A DNA stretch of 64,000 bases, taken from NCBI RefSeq assembly GCF_000716445.1, contig NZ_JNWK01000002.1, positions 191,324 to 255,323 on the forward strand, given 5' to 3'. Source of the DNA: Streptomyces wedmorensis (GTDB lineage: Bacteria > Actinomycetota > Actinomycetes > Streptomycetales > Streptomycetaceae). The position numbers were made by a program, and so were the translations under genes. This document shows positions 16,555-26,919 of this stretch, in pieces. The notes beneath the pieces were generated by a model. It did not search any database, was not told where the DNA came from, and saw nothing but the letters and a program-made list of their open reading frames with translations. The first letter of the stretch is position 1; each line of letters opens with the position of its first letter.

Positions 16555-17607
16555 TCAGTCGGTGGGCACCCCCACCGCCGTCCAGGCCTTCAGGACGGCC
16601 TGGATCTCCTCGCCCTCGCCGTACCGGGCGCGGGTCGCGGCCACCGTGGCCGCCGCGAACTCGTCGAACCGGGTCTCGGGGGCGAGGGTGCCGCCGGTCA
16701 TCACGTCGTACCAGATCTGCCCGGCCCGCTCCCAGGCCTTGCCGCCGAGCTCGGTCGCGACCAGGTAGAAGGCGTGGTTGGGGATGCCGGAGTTGATGTG
16801 CACCCCGCCGTTGTCGCGGCCCGTGCGGACGTAGTCGTCCATGTGGCCGGGCTGCGGGTCCTTGCCGAGGACGTCGTCGTCGTACGCGGTGCCCGGGGCC
16901 TTCATGGAGCGCAGCGCCGTCCCCTCCACGTTCGGGTGGAAGAGGCCCTCGCCGATGAGCCAGTCGGCCTGCTCGGCGCTCTGGTCGAGGGCGTACTGCT
17001 TGACGAGGGAGCCGAAGACGTCGGAGACCGACTCGTTGAGGGCGCCGGACTGGCTGAAGTACTCCAGGTTCGCCGTGTACTGGGTGAAGCCGTGGGCGAG
17101 CTCGTGCCCGATGACGTCCACGGGCAGCGTGAAGTCGAGGAAGATCTCGTCGTCGCCGTCGCCGAACACCATCTGCTCGCCGTTCCAGAAGGCGTTGCCG
17201 TAGTTCTCGTCGTAGTGGACGGAGGCGATCAGCGGCAGTCCGGAGCCGTCGATCGAGTCGTGGCCGTAGGCGTTCAGGAAGAGGTCGAAGGTGGCGCCGA
17301 GGCCGGCGTAGGCCCGGTTGACGGTGGCGTCGGCGACCGCCTCCTCGCCCTCGCCCCGGACCTTGGTGCCCGGCAGGTCGGTGCCGCGCGCGCAGTCGTG
17401 GACGGTCCGGTGCGGCTTGCCGGCGTCGCCGGGGGCGAGCGTCGGGGCGGCGCCGGGCAGCGGCAGCACCCGGAACGTACGGGCGGCGGCGTCGGCGACC
17501 AGGGTGCGGCGGGCGGCGGCGGCGACGGCCGGGTTCGAGGAGCGGGCCAGGTGCTCCAGGAGGTGGGGCGGCACGATCGAGCAGAAGGCGGACGTCTGGG
17601 GAGTCAT
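16555..17607 (-). CDS. Protealysin-like M4 metallopeptidase
   Basis: 350-aa zinc protease without a signal peptide. The N-terminal SIVPPHLL (residues 10-17) is the hallmark of the short protealysin-type propeptide. HELAH (H168, E169, H172) and the glutamate E192 in NESVSD are the zinc ligands and catalytic glutamate; DNGGVHINSGIPNHAFY carries the catalytic histidine region. ATG at 17607. Protealysin-type enzymes are intracellular or non-classically exported and self-process. The downstream emfourin gene supplies the inhibitor. Confidence 0.92.
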   Translation of the reverse strand: MTPQTSAFCSIVPPHLLEHLARSSNPAVAAAARRTLVADAAARTFRVLPLPGAAPTLAPGDAGKPHRTVHDCARGTDLPGTKVRGEGEEAVADATVNRAYAGLGATFDLFLNAYGHDSIDGSGLPLIASVHYDENYGNAFWNGEQMVFGDGDDEIFLDFTLPVDVIGHELAHGFTQYTANLEYFSQSGALNESVSDVFGSLVKQYALDQSAEQADWLIGEGLFHPNVEGTALRSMKAPGTAYDDDVLGKDPQPGHMDDYVRTGRDNGGVHINSGIPNHAFYLVATELGGKAWERAGQIWYDVMTGGTLAPETRFDEFAAATVAATRARYGEGEEIQAVLKAWTAVGVPTD

Positions 17608-17691
17608 CCCAGCAATGTGGCACTGCGTGGTGCGACTGTCACGAGGAGAGACGAAGATTGGCGAAATGGAGTGATGAGTCACCTTTCGGGC

Positions 17692-17719
17692 TTGACGCGG
17701 CCGCCGTCCCGCATACTGA
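17692..17719 (+). promoter_or_regulatory. Candidate leuA promoter
   Basis: TTGACG at 17692-17697 and TACTGA at 17714-17719 with 16-bp spacing, ahead of the leader peptide start. A sigma-70-like match in the right place; not proven. Confidence 0.5.
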
Positions 17720-17766
17720 AACAGGACGTCCGCCTTCCACGGACCTGGGCTATGGTGACGCACATC

Positions 17767-19664
<1,898 letters not shown>

Positions 19665-19678
19665 CCCGCACCGCGCCC

Positions 19679-19725
19679 GAAGGCCGCCCCGCGCCCCTCC
19701 TCACGGAGGAGCCGGGGCGGCCTTC
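19679..19725 (+). terminator. leuA terminator
   Basis: GAAGGCCGCCCC (19679-19690) pairs with GGGGCGGCCTTC (19714-19725); an inner CTCCT/AGGAG stem extends it. Fourteen bases after the leuA stop. Confidence 0.8.
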
Positions 19726-19901
19726 GCGTGTGAGCCGCGTCACGGTTTCAGGTTCGCTTAAGGAAGATCATCCCGGCATGCCGGAATCGGCGCCATATCA
19801 GGTGAGTTGACGGCACATCGGGGAATGGCGGAAGGTCGGCTCGTCCGCTCGGACACACCCCCCACGCGCCCTCCCCGTACCTCCCTGACCTGGAGTTTCG
19901 C

Positions 19902-21218
19902 ATGCGCACGACCGCTGCCGTGGCCGCCGTTCTCGCGGTGACCGGTGCCGCCCTCGCCTGGGCCCCCGCCGCTTCCGCCACGACCTCCACGGAGTGCGCG
20001 ACGAACCCGCTCGGAACGGCCGGCCTGTACGCCGAGTTCGTCGAGAAGGACTCCACCCGCCACTCGGACTCCGAGGGCGCGGTCGCGGTCGGCGGCGACG
20101 CCTTCTTCGGCGACGCGAAGGTCGGCCAGGGGTTCTCCGTCGGCAACAAGCTGACCGGCGCCGACCTGGCGAAGCTGCCCGGCGGCCACAGCCTCGTCGT
20201 CGGCGGCACCCTCCACGCCAACCAGGTCGTGATCACCAAGGGTTCGGGCGTGTACGGAGCACTCGACGACCGCTCGGCGAAGGGCGCCGGCTTCGCCGTC
20301 GACGGCCCGCACGCCAAGGGCGCCTCCCCGGTGGACTTCGGCAAGGAGTTCACGCGGCTGCGCGCGCTGTCCGCCGGCTGGGCCGCGACGAAGCCCAACG
20401 GCACGGTCTCCACCTCCGGTGACGGCATCTTCCTCACCGGCACGGACCCGAAGCAGAACGTCTTCGCCGTGAACGCCGCCGACCTGGAGAAGTTCCGCGC
20501 GATCACCCTGGACGTCCCGGTCGGCTCCTCGACCCTGGTGAACGTGCTCGGCACCTCGTACGACATGAGCGCCTCGGCCACGTACGGCGTCTACTACCGG
20601 AACCTCGACGGCGGCACCCCCGTCATCGACGACTACGCCGTGCCGCGCGACGAGTACCGGCAGATCCGCTCCAAGCTGCTGTGGAACTTCCCGCAGGCCG
20701 ACAGCGTGAAGAAGAACCACACCTCGTGGCCGGGCGCCATCCTCGCGCCGGACGCCAAGGTCGAGATGGGCGGGAAGAACATCGGCCCCGGGCACGTCAA
20801 CGGCTCCGTCATCGCCGAGGAGCTCGTCACCGTGCCCGGCGCCGAGACCCACCAGATGAACTTCACCGGCTGCCTGCCCGGAGAGCCGACGCCGGGCCCG
20901 GTCGTCACCCCGGAGGCGCCGAAGCCGACCGACACCCCCGCCCCCACCCCGCCGGCCACCCCCGGCGAGGGCGGCGCGACGCCCGGCGCGTCCGAGACGC
21001 CCGGGGGCTCCGCGTCCCCCTCCGCGCCCGCCACTCCGGGCGACAGCACCACCGCCCCGGCCGCCACCCCGACGCCGGCGCCGTCCGCCACTCCGGAGGG
21101 TGATCTCGCGACCACGGGATCGGCCATCGGTCCTGGCGCGATCGGGGCCGCGGCCGCCGCCGTCGTCATCGGCGGGGGCTTCCTGGCCTTCGGAAAGCGT
21201 CGCCGCCGCGCCTCCTGA
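19902..21218 (+). CDS. Choice-of-anchor A surface protein with LAxTG sorting signal
   Basis: 438-aa exported protein. Signal peptide at 1-25 (TAAVAAVLAVTGAALAWAPAASA), then a choice-of-anchor A domain (about 30-325) with repeated beta strands such as SEGAVAVGGDAFFGDAKVG and VNGSVIAEELV near its end, a proline/threonine/glycine stalk (about 330-400) and a C-terminal sorting signal: LATTG at 402-406, a hydrophobic helix and KRRRRAS. LAxTG is the class E sortase motif of actinobacteria. No class E sortase is encoded in this window. Cell-wall display is a safe inference; its binding target is unknown. Confidence 0.85.
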   Translation: MRTTAAVAAVLAVTGAALAWAPAASATTSTECATNPLGTAGLYAEFVEKDSTRHSDSEGAVAVGGDAFFGDAKVGQGFSVGNKLTGADLAKLPGGHSLVVGGTLHANQVVITKGSGVYGALDDRSAKGAGFAVDGPHAKGASPVDFGKEFTRLRALSAGWAATKPNGTVSTSGDGIFLTGTDPKQNVFAVNAADLEKFRAITLDVPVGSSTLVNVLGTSYDMSASATYGVYYRNLDGGTPVIDDYAVPRDEYRQIRSKLLWNFPQADSVKKNHTSWPGAILAPDAKVEMGGKNIGPGHVNGSVIAEELVTVPGAETHQMNFTGCLPGEPTPGPVVTPEAPKPTDTPAPTPPATPGEGGATPGASETPGGSASPSAPATPGDSTTAPAATPTPAPSATPEGDLATTGSAIGPGAIGAAAAAVVIGGGFLAFGKRRRRAS

Positions 21219-21349
21219 GGCTTCCGGCAGGGTGACGTGTCTCGGCCAACTCCACGGTGAACTCCCTACGGGGTGCTGACGTCACATCAAGGATGTGGCT
21301 AACATCACGCCAACGCCGGCAGTGCAGCCGGGCCGTTGAGGAGGTGCGT

Positions 21350-22042
21350 ATGCGGTCTGCCCGGAATTCACGTGGTGGGAAAGTGGGCGTCTGCGGAATC
21401 CGCACCTCCTGGAACACCGTCGGAGACGGCGAGTTCTTCTGCGAGGAGTGCGGGGGCGACCGCAACTACCGGCGGCGCACCGGCCGCCGCAGGTTCGCCG
21501 TCCTGGGCGTCCCGGTCCTGCCCCGGGGCTGTACGGGCCCCGTCGTCGAATGCGCGGCCTGTCACACGCACTTCGGCACCGAGGTCCTCGACCACCCGAC
21601 GACGAGCCGCTTCTCGGCGATGCTGAGGGACGGCGTGCACACCGTCGCCCTGGCCGTGCTCGCGGCCGGCGGCACGGACTCCCGCGCGGTCCTCGACCGG
21701 GCCGTCACCGCCGTCCGGTCGGCCGGCTTCGCCGAGTGCACGGCCGTCCAGCTCGTCGACCTCGTCGAGGCCCTGGCCGCCGACACGGGGCGCTTCATGC
21801 CCGAGGTGAACCCCGAGGGCACGCTCCTCGCGATCGAGCTCCACGAGGCCCTGGAGCCGCTCACCCCGCACCTCGCGCCCGCCGGCCGGGAGTCGATCCT
21901 GGTCCAGGCCGCGCGGATCGCCCTCGCCGACGGGCCCTACAGCCCGACCGAGATGGAGGTCCTCGGGACCGTCGGGAACGCCCTCGCGTTCGCCCCCGAC
22001 GACACCGTCCGCCTCCTCGACTCGGCGCGGACGGTGTCGTAG
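21350..22042 (+). CDS. TerB-like protein with N-terminal zinc ribbon
   Basis: 230-aa protein. The start ATG 21350 has GAGGAGG at 21338-21344. A zinc ribbon is formed by C31-x2-C34 (FCEEC) and C68-x2-C71 (ECAAC); the rest (about 85-225) is helical with a TerB-like pattern, including two acidic helices (DLVEALAADTG; IALADGPYSPTEMEVLGTV). TerB domains accompany TerD-type stress proteins; a TerD fusion lies at 14942. Role unknown beyond that. It converges on the flavin oxidoreductase with an 8-base gap. Confidence 0.75.
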   Translation: MRSARNSRGGKVGVCGIRTSWNTVGDGEFFCEECGGDRNYRRRTGRRRFAVLGVPVLPRGCTGPVVECAACHTHFGTEVLDHPTTSRFSAMLRDGVHTVALAVLAAGGTDSRAVLDRAVTAVRSAGFAECTAVQLVDLVEALAADTGRFMPEVNPEGTLLAIELHEALEPLTPHLAPAGRESILVQAARIALADGPYSPTEMEVLGTVGNALAFAPDDTVRLLDSARTVS

Positions 22043-22050
22043 GCCCCGGT

Positions 22051-23421
22051 CTACGGGGCGATGTTCTGGTTGAGCCGGAACACGTTGTCGGGGTCGTAGC
22101 GGCGCTTGACCGTGCGGAGCCGGTCGTAGTTCTGGCGGTAGTTGACCCGCACCCGGTCCTGGTCGTCGGTGTCCATGAAGTTCACGTACCCGCCCTCCTG
22201 GGTGTGCGGGCGCAGCGCCTCGTCGTAGGCACGGGTCCAGGCGATGTTCCGCTCGGAGTCCGCCGGGTCGGTCCAGGTGCCGCCGAAGGAGTGCGAGAAG
22301 ACGGCGTCCCGGTAGGCGAAGGCGGTGTCCTGCGGCCCCACCTCGTGGCATGCCCCGTCGATCGGGAAGATCGCCGTGTCCGACTCCAGCGACGGCATCG
22401 TCTCGCCGTACGCCACGTGGGCCGCGATCGCGCCCTCGGAGAGCTCACGGCTGAAGTTCCCCTTCCAGTAGTGGTGGAGCCCCGGCGGCAGCTGCTCGTC
22501 GAAGAGGGTGTTGATCACCGGGTACGGCATCCGGTCCATGAACCGGCCGACGACCGGGCCGAGCCCGTCCAGGCGGGCGAGGACCTTCTCGTCCTCCGTC
22601 ACCGAACCGGTGAAGCAGGTGAACGCGGCGCAGATCGGGCGGCCGTGCCAGCGCTCCGGCAGGAACGGCTCCTGGGGGCCGAGCGCGATCACGAAGATCG
22701 AGTTGAGCTCGACCGGCGCCGCCGCGTTCATCGCCTGCCAGGCGCGTGCCACGTCCCCGTCCAGCGGGTAGCAGGTGATCCCGCCGAAGACCACGTCGAC
22801 CGGGTGCAGCCGGTAGGCGAGCGAGGTGACGACGCCGAAGTTCCCGCCGCCGCCGCGCAGCGCCCAGAACAGGTCCGCGTTCCGCTCGGCGTCGCAGGTC
22901 ACGAGCGCGCCCTCGGCGGTCACCACGTCCGCCGCGACCAGGTTGTCGCAGCTCAGTCCGCAGCGGCGGGCCAGGTGCCCCATGCCGCCGCCGAGCGTCA
23001 GGCCGCCGAGGCCGGTCGTGGAGACCACCCCGCCGGTCGTGGCCAGCCCGAAGGCGTGGGTGGCGTGGTTGAAGTCGCCCCAGGTGGCGCCGCCCTCGGC
23101 GCGGGCCGTACGGGCCTTCGGATCGACCCGCACGCCCCGCATCCGGGACAGGTCGACCACGAGGCCGTCGTCCACGGTGCCGAAGCCGGCGACCGAGTGG
23201 GAGCCGCCCCGCACGGCGAGCGGAAGGTCGTGCTCCCGGGCGTACAGCACCGCCGCGATCACGTCACCGGCGTCCACGGCGTGGACGACGACGGCCGGCC
23301 GGCGGTCGTGCAGGGCGTTGTAGACCCGGCGGGAGACGTCGTACGACGGGTCGCCGGGCGTCACGACGGTGCCGCGCGCGGCACCGCGAAGCGTGTCCAG
23401 GGAGTTGGTCGTGGTGGTCAT
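22051..23421 (-). CDS. FAD-linked oxidoreductase, berberine-bridge-enzyme type
   Basis: 456-aa flavoenzyme with an FAD_binding_4 (PCMH) domain and a C-terminal BBE domain. LAVRGGSHSVAGFG contains the R-G-G-x-H motif whose histidine normally holds FAD covalently; the cysteine of bicovalent members is absent (GGVVSTTGLGGLTLGGGMG has V at that place). ALRGGGGNFGVVTS and the terminal NYRQNYDRLRTVKRRYDPDNVFRLNQNI are the classical ends of the family. ATG at 23421. Substrate unknown; such enzymes oxidise sugars or secondary metabolites. Downstream of a LuxR regulator on the same strand. Confidence 0.88.
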   Translation of the reverse strand: MTTTTNSLDTLRGAARGTVVTPGDPSYDVSRRVYNALHDRRPAVVVHAVDAGDVIAAVLYAREHDLPLAVRGGSHSVAGFGTVDDGLVVDLSRMRGVRVDPKARTARAEGGATWGDFNHATHAFGLATTGGVVSTTGLGGLTLGGGMGHLARRCGLSCDNLVAADVVTAEGALVTCDAERNADLFWALRGGGGNFGVVTSLAYRLHPVDVVFGGITCYPLDGDVARAWQAMNAAAPVELNSIFVIALGPQEPFLPERWHGRPICAAFTCFTGSVTEDEKVLARLDGLGPVVGRFMDRMPYPVINTLFDEQLPPGLHHYWKGNFSRELSEGAIAAHVAYGETMPSLESDTAIFPIDGACHEVGPQDTAFAYRDAVFSHSFGGTWTDPADSERNIAWTRAYDEALRPHTQEGGYVNFMDTDDQDRVRVNYRQNYDRLRTVKRRYDPDNVFRLNQNIAP

Positions 23422-23457
23422 GGATCCGGTGTAGCCCCGTGGGCCGCGGGCCCGCAT

Positions 23458-23510
23458 CGCCCGGACCGCCCATGGGCGGTCCGGGCGCCGCATGGGTTGT
23501 ACGGCCCATG
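23458..23510. promoter_or_regulatory. 30-bp perfect palindrome plus CATGGG/CCCATG repeat
   Basis: A perfect palindrome spans 23458-23487, centred on CCCATGGG. Next to it CATGGG (23491-23496) and CCCATG (23505-23510) form a second inverted repeat. Both lie in the 104-bp spacer between the LuxR regulator stop and the oxidoreductase start, so they could be an operator for that promoter or a terminator of the regulator gene. Confidence 0.5.
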
Positions 23511-23525
23511 GCGCGGCCCGCCGCG

Positions 23526-25292
23526 TCAGACCAGGTCGTGCGCGTACGCGTAGGCCGTGGCGGCGGCACGGGAGCCGACGCCGAGCTTGGCGAAGATGTT
23601 GTTCAGGTGACGGCCCACGGTGTGCTCGCTGATCACCAGGGCGTGGGCGATGTCCCGGTTGGTGCCGCCGGCGGCGACGAGCCGCAGGACCTCCGCCTCG
23701 CGGGCGGTCAGACCGCCGGGCAGCCGCCGCCGCTTCCCGCCGGAGAGCAGCGCCGCCGCGCGCCGGGCGTCCGGCACGGCCCCGAGCCGCTCGAACACGG
23801 CCCGCGCGGCGCCCAGCTCCAGCCGGGCGGCCTCCTCGTCGCCCGCCGCCCGGCAGGCCGCCGCGAGCAGCATCCGCACCTGCGCGGCCTCGTACGGCAC
23901 CCGCAGCTCCAGCCATCCGGCGAGCGCCCGCCGCAGCGGCGGCAGCGCGGCCCCGTGGGAGGCCAGGGCGACCGCGCCGGCCGCCGTGTCGGCCATCGCC
24001 CGCAGCAGGGGCACGTCCGCGGCCAGCGCGTCCAGGTCCGCCGCCGCCTCCGTCGCACCGGCCACGTCCCGGACGGCGAGGGCCACCTCGGTGCGGGCGG
24101 CGAGCAGCCGGGCCCGGCCCAGGAGGTCGTGGCGCGGGTCGCTCTGGCAGGCGAGCGCCAGTTCGACGCCCGCGACCGCCGCGTCGGCCCGGCCCTGCGC
24201 CAGGCGCAGCAGCGCCAGCCCCGGCTGCGGGATCCGGCCCAGCTCGTGCGCGTGGGCGTACGACACCGCGGCCGCGTCGAGCCGGCCCTGCCGTCGCTGC
24301 ACGTCCCCGGCGGCGTAGTACGCGGCCGCCGCCGACTCCAGGCAGTCCACCGGCACCTCCCGGCACGCGAGCCGGGCCTCCGCCTCGGCCGGTTCCCACG
24401 CCCCGAGCAGGTCGAGGACCTCCACGCGGTGGGCTCTGCAGACGCCCCGGAAGGGGTTCTCGCCGGAGGGGACGGTCATGGGGAGGGGGGCCGGGGACGC
24501 GGCCGGGCCGGCGGCCGCGTCCGTCGTCGAGCGGCCCGACCACGGCGGCGCGCACCACTCCATCGCCGCGTTCGTCCACTCCACGGCGCGGCCGAGGTCG
24601 GCGGCCTCCATGCACTGGGTGAGGGCGAGGCAGTAGAGCCAGCCCGTGAACATGCCGGTGAGCTCCCCGGCGGAGACGGCGCACATGGCGTCGTCGAGGA
24701 GGGCGAGGGCCTGGGCGCGGCGGCCGTCGGCGAGGAGGACGGCGGCCTCGGCCTGGCGGCTCAGGGCGAGCAGGTCGGGGCTGCCGGAGCGGAGGGCGAG
24801 GCGGGTCATCCGGTGGGCGGCGGCGAGGGCCGCGGCCCGGTCGCCGTGCTGCTCGGCCTCCTCGGCGTCCGTCCAGGCGAGGAAGCACTGCTCGGGGCAC
24901 GGGGGCAGGTCCGCCAGGTGGTGCCTGGCCCGGTGGAGCCAGCCGGAGGCCGCCGCGGGCCGCCCGAGACCCCGGTACTCGAAGTACAGCCACCAGGAGG
25001 CGAGCCCGGCGCCCCGGTGGTCGCCGGCTGCGAGGAAGGCGGCGTGCGCGCGGAGCCTGGCGGTGACGGACTCGTCGACGTGCCCCGACCACCAGGCCGC
25101 GTCGGCGAGCGCGGACAGGTCGTCGGCGGTCAGCGCGCGCGAGGGGTGCCGGTCGTGGGCGTGCAGCAGCGCGTACACCTCCGCCCAGGACTCCCGGCCG
25201 GCGGCCTCACGGGCCCGCTCGACCACGTCCGCCGACCCGGCCGTGGTGGTTCCGTCGGCGGCGGTGGCCGTGTGCGTCACCGGTGCGGACAT
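23526..25292 (-). CDS. LuxR-family transcriptional regulator with long TPR-like sensor region
   Basis: 588-aa protein. About 510 N-terminal residues are alanine-rich tandem helices of tetratricopeptide type (repeated A-x2-A-L-A patterns), without an ATP-binding site, so it is not a classical LAL regulator. The C-terminal LuxR helix-turn-helix (about 522-585) has LTAREAEVLRLVAAGGTNRDIAHALVIS and TVGRHLNNIFAKLGV. ATG 25292 is preferred over the GTG at 25301 because AGAGG is spaced eight bases from it. It likely controls the adjacent oxidoreductase. Confidence 0.85.
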   Translation of the reverse strand: MSAPVTHTATAADGTTTAGSADVVERAREAAGRESWAEVYALLHAHDRHPSRALTADDLSALADAAWWSGHVDESVTARLRAHAAFLAAGDHRGAGLASWWLYFEYRGLGRPAAASGWLHRARHHLADLPPCPEQCFLAWTDAEEAEQHGDRAAALAAAHRMTRLALRSGSPDLLALSRQAEAAVLLADGRRAQALALLDDAMCAVSAGELTGMFTGWLYCLALTQCMEAADLGRAVEWTNAAMEWCAPPWSGRSTTDAAAGPAASPAPLPMTVPSGENPFRGVCRAHRVEVLDLLGAWEPAEAEARLACREVPVDCLESAAAAYYAAGDVQRRQGRLDAAAVSYAHAHELGRIPQPGLALLRLAQGRADAAVAGVELALACQSDPRHDLLGRARLLAARTEVALAVRDVAGATEAAADLDALAADVPLLRAMADTAAGAVALASHGAALPPLRRALAGWLELRVPYEAAQVRMLLAAACRAAGDEEAARLELGAARAVFERLGAVPDARRAAALLSGGKRRRLPGGLTAREAEVLRLVAAGGTNRDIAHALVISEHTVGRHLNNIFAKLGVGSRAAATAYAYAHDLV

Positions 25293-25334
25293 GGCCCTCA
25301 CCTCTTCCCGGTCCTTTCAGGGTAGGACCGGGAA

Positions 25335-25377
25335 CGCCCGAGGGCCCCGCGACCGACAGGTCGGGGGCCCTCGGGCG
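25335..25377 (-). terminator. Terminator of the ferredoxin-NADP reductase gene
   Basis: CGCCCGAGGGCCCC (25335-25348) pairs with GGGGCCCTCGGGCG (25364-25377). It sits 12 bases beyond the reductase stop at 25390. Confidence 0.8.
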
Positions 25378-25389
25378 TGACTGCCGCGA

Positions 25390-26760
25390 CTACTGGATCG
25401 CGCCGCTGGCGCGCAGCATGTCCTCGCGCTCGACGATCTTCACGCGCTCGCGGCCCTGCGGCTCGCCCAGCGCCTTCTCGGCCGCGTCGAGGGCGTACCA
25501 GCCCTCCCACGTCGTGTAGGTGAGGCCCTTGCCCTCCAGGAAGGACACGATCGCGTCCGTCTCGGGGGTCTCGGGCGTCAGCAGACGGCCGTTGGCGAAG
25601 TCGTCCAGGAGGTTGGCGACGGTCTCGTTGGCGTCGCCCTTGGTGTGGCCGATGAGGCCGACGGGGCCGCGCCGGATCCAGCCGGTGCAGTACGTGGAGG
25701 CCATGGGCTCGCCGGACTCCTCGATCACGCGGCCGCCCTGGTCGGGGATGGTGCCGGTCGTGGTGTCCCACGGGATCTTCGGGAGCTCATCGGAGAGGTA
25801 GCCGACCGCGCGGTAGACGGCGGAGACGTCCCAGTCGGTGGTGGCGCCGGTGCCCTTGACGTTGCCGGTGCCGTCGAGCTCCGTGCGCTCGGTGCGCAGG
25901 CCCACGACCTTGCCGTCCTCGCCGAGGATCTCGACGGGCGACTCGAAGAAGTGCAGGAAGAGCTTGTGCGGGCGGTCGCCGGTGTCGCGGATCGCCCAGT
26001 TCTCCAGGGTCTTCGCGACCATGTCGGTCTGCTTGTTCTTGCGCCGCTCGGCGATCGAGCCCTCGTCGTAGTCGATGTCCTCGGGGTTGACGATGACCTC
26101 GATGTTCGGTGAGTGGTCGAGCTCGCGCAGCTCCATCGGGCTGAACTTCGCCTGCGCGGGGCCGCGACGGCCGAAGACGTGCACTTCGAGGGCCTTGTTG
26201 GCCTTGAGGCCCTCGTAGACGTTCGCAGGGATCTCGGTCGGCAGCAGCTCGTCCGCCGTCTTCGCGAGGATGCGGGCGATGTCGAGCGCCACGTTGCCGA
26301 CGCCCAGGACGGCGACCTTCTCGGCCTCCAGGGGCCAGGTGCGCGGGACGTCCGGGTGGCCGTCGTACCAGGACGCGAAGTCGGCGGCGCCGTACGAGCC
26401 GTCGAGCTCGACGCCGGGTATGCGGAGCTCGCGGTCGGCCATGGCGCCGGTCGAGAAGACCACGGCGTCGTAGAAGGCGCGCAGGTCGTCCAGGTGTATG
26501 TCGGTGCCGTAGTCGACGTTGCCGAACAGGCGGACCTGCGGCTTGTCGAGCACCTGGTGCAGCGCGGTGATGATGCCCTTGATGCGCGGGTGGTCGGGCG
26601 CCACGCCGTAGCGGATCAGGCCGAAGGGGGCGGGCATCCGCTCGAAGATGTCGATGGACACGCCCGGCTCGGCGGCGGCGTCGGACTTCAGCAGCGCGTC
26701 GGCGGCGTAGATGCCGGCGGGGCCGGCGCCGACGATCGCGACCCGGAGGGGGCGGGGCAT
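25390..26760 (-). CDS. fprA: FprA-type ferredoxin-NADP(+) reductase (adrenodoxin-reductase family)
   Basis: 456-aa flavoprotein that passes electrons from NADPH to ferredoxin, for example for cytochromes P450. FAD-binding GAGPAGIYAADALL at about 11-24, PFGLIRYGVAPDHP typical of the family, NADP-binding GVGNVALDIARIL at about 153-165 and the C-terminal GWIRRGPVGLIGHTKGDA motif. Length equals mycobacterial FprA. ATG at 26760 with GAAGGGAA before it. Confidence 0.9.
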   Translation of the reverse strand: MPRPLRVAIVGAGPAGIYAADALLKSDAAAEPGVSIDIFERMPAPFGLIRYGVAPDHPRIKGIITALHQVLDKPQVRLFGNVDYGTDIHLDDLRAFYDAVVFSTGAMADRELRIPGVELDGSYGAADFASWYDGHPDVPRTWPLEAEKVAVLGVGNVALDIARILAKTADELLPTEIPANVYEGLKANKALEVHVFGRRGPAQAKFSPMELRELDHSPNIEVIVNPEDIDYDEGSIAERRKNKQTDMVAKTLENWAIRDTGDRPHKLFLHFFESPVEILGEDGKVVGLRTERTELDGTGNVKGTGATTDWDVSAVYRAVGYLSDELPKIPWDTTTGTIPDQGGRVIEESGEPMASTYCTGWIRRGPVGLIGHTKGDANETVANLLDDFANGRLLTPETPETDAIVSFLEGKGLTYTTWEGWYALDAAEKALGEPQGRERVKIVEREDMLRASGAIQ

Positions 26761-26806
26761 GACGGGATTCCCTTCGCAAGCGACGTGGCGGCGAAGCCGC
26801 CGACAC

Positions 26807-26820
26807 TTAGGTCACCCTAA
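26807..26820. promoter_or_regulatory. Operator-like palindrome TTAGG-N4-CCTAA upstream of fprA
   Basis: TTAGGTCACCCTAA lies 47 bp before the fprA start, in an AT-rich stretch. It shares TTAGG/CCTAA arms with the actinobacterial iron box, but the spacing is 4 instead of 9 bases, so assignment to DmdR/IdeR is not supported. Confidence 0.35.
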
Positions 26821-26856
26821 ATAATTTCTTTCACGGAGTGGTACCCGGGCCCGGTC

Positions 26857-26890
26857 TATGGACTCATAAGGCGGACTTATGGCGTCCATA
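26857..26890. promoter_or_regulatory. 34-bp inverted repeat between fprA and the DUF-free membrane protein gene
   Basis: TATGGAC (26857-26863) and CATAAG (26865-26870) are mirrored by CTTATG (26876-26881) and GTCCATA (26884-26890). The AT-rich arms in a high-GC genome suggest an operator rather than a terminator. Confidence 0.5.
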
Positions 26891-26919
26891 AGCGAGTGCA
26901 TGAATGAGCGCGTGGGCGC

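Noticed and set aside
26807..26820. Iron box (DmdR/IdeR) at fprA
   Set aside because: Arms match TTAGG/CCTAA but spacing is 4 rather than 9, so kept only as an unassigned palindrome.
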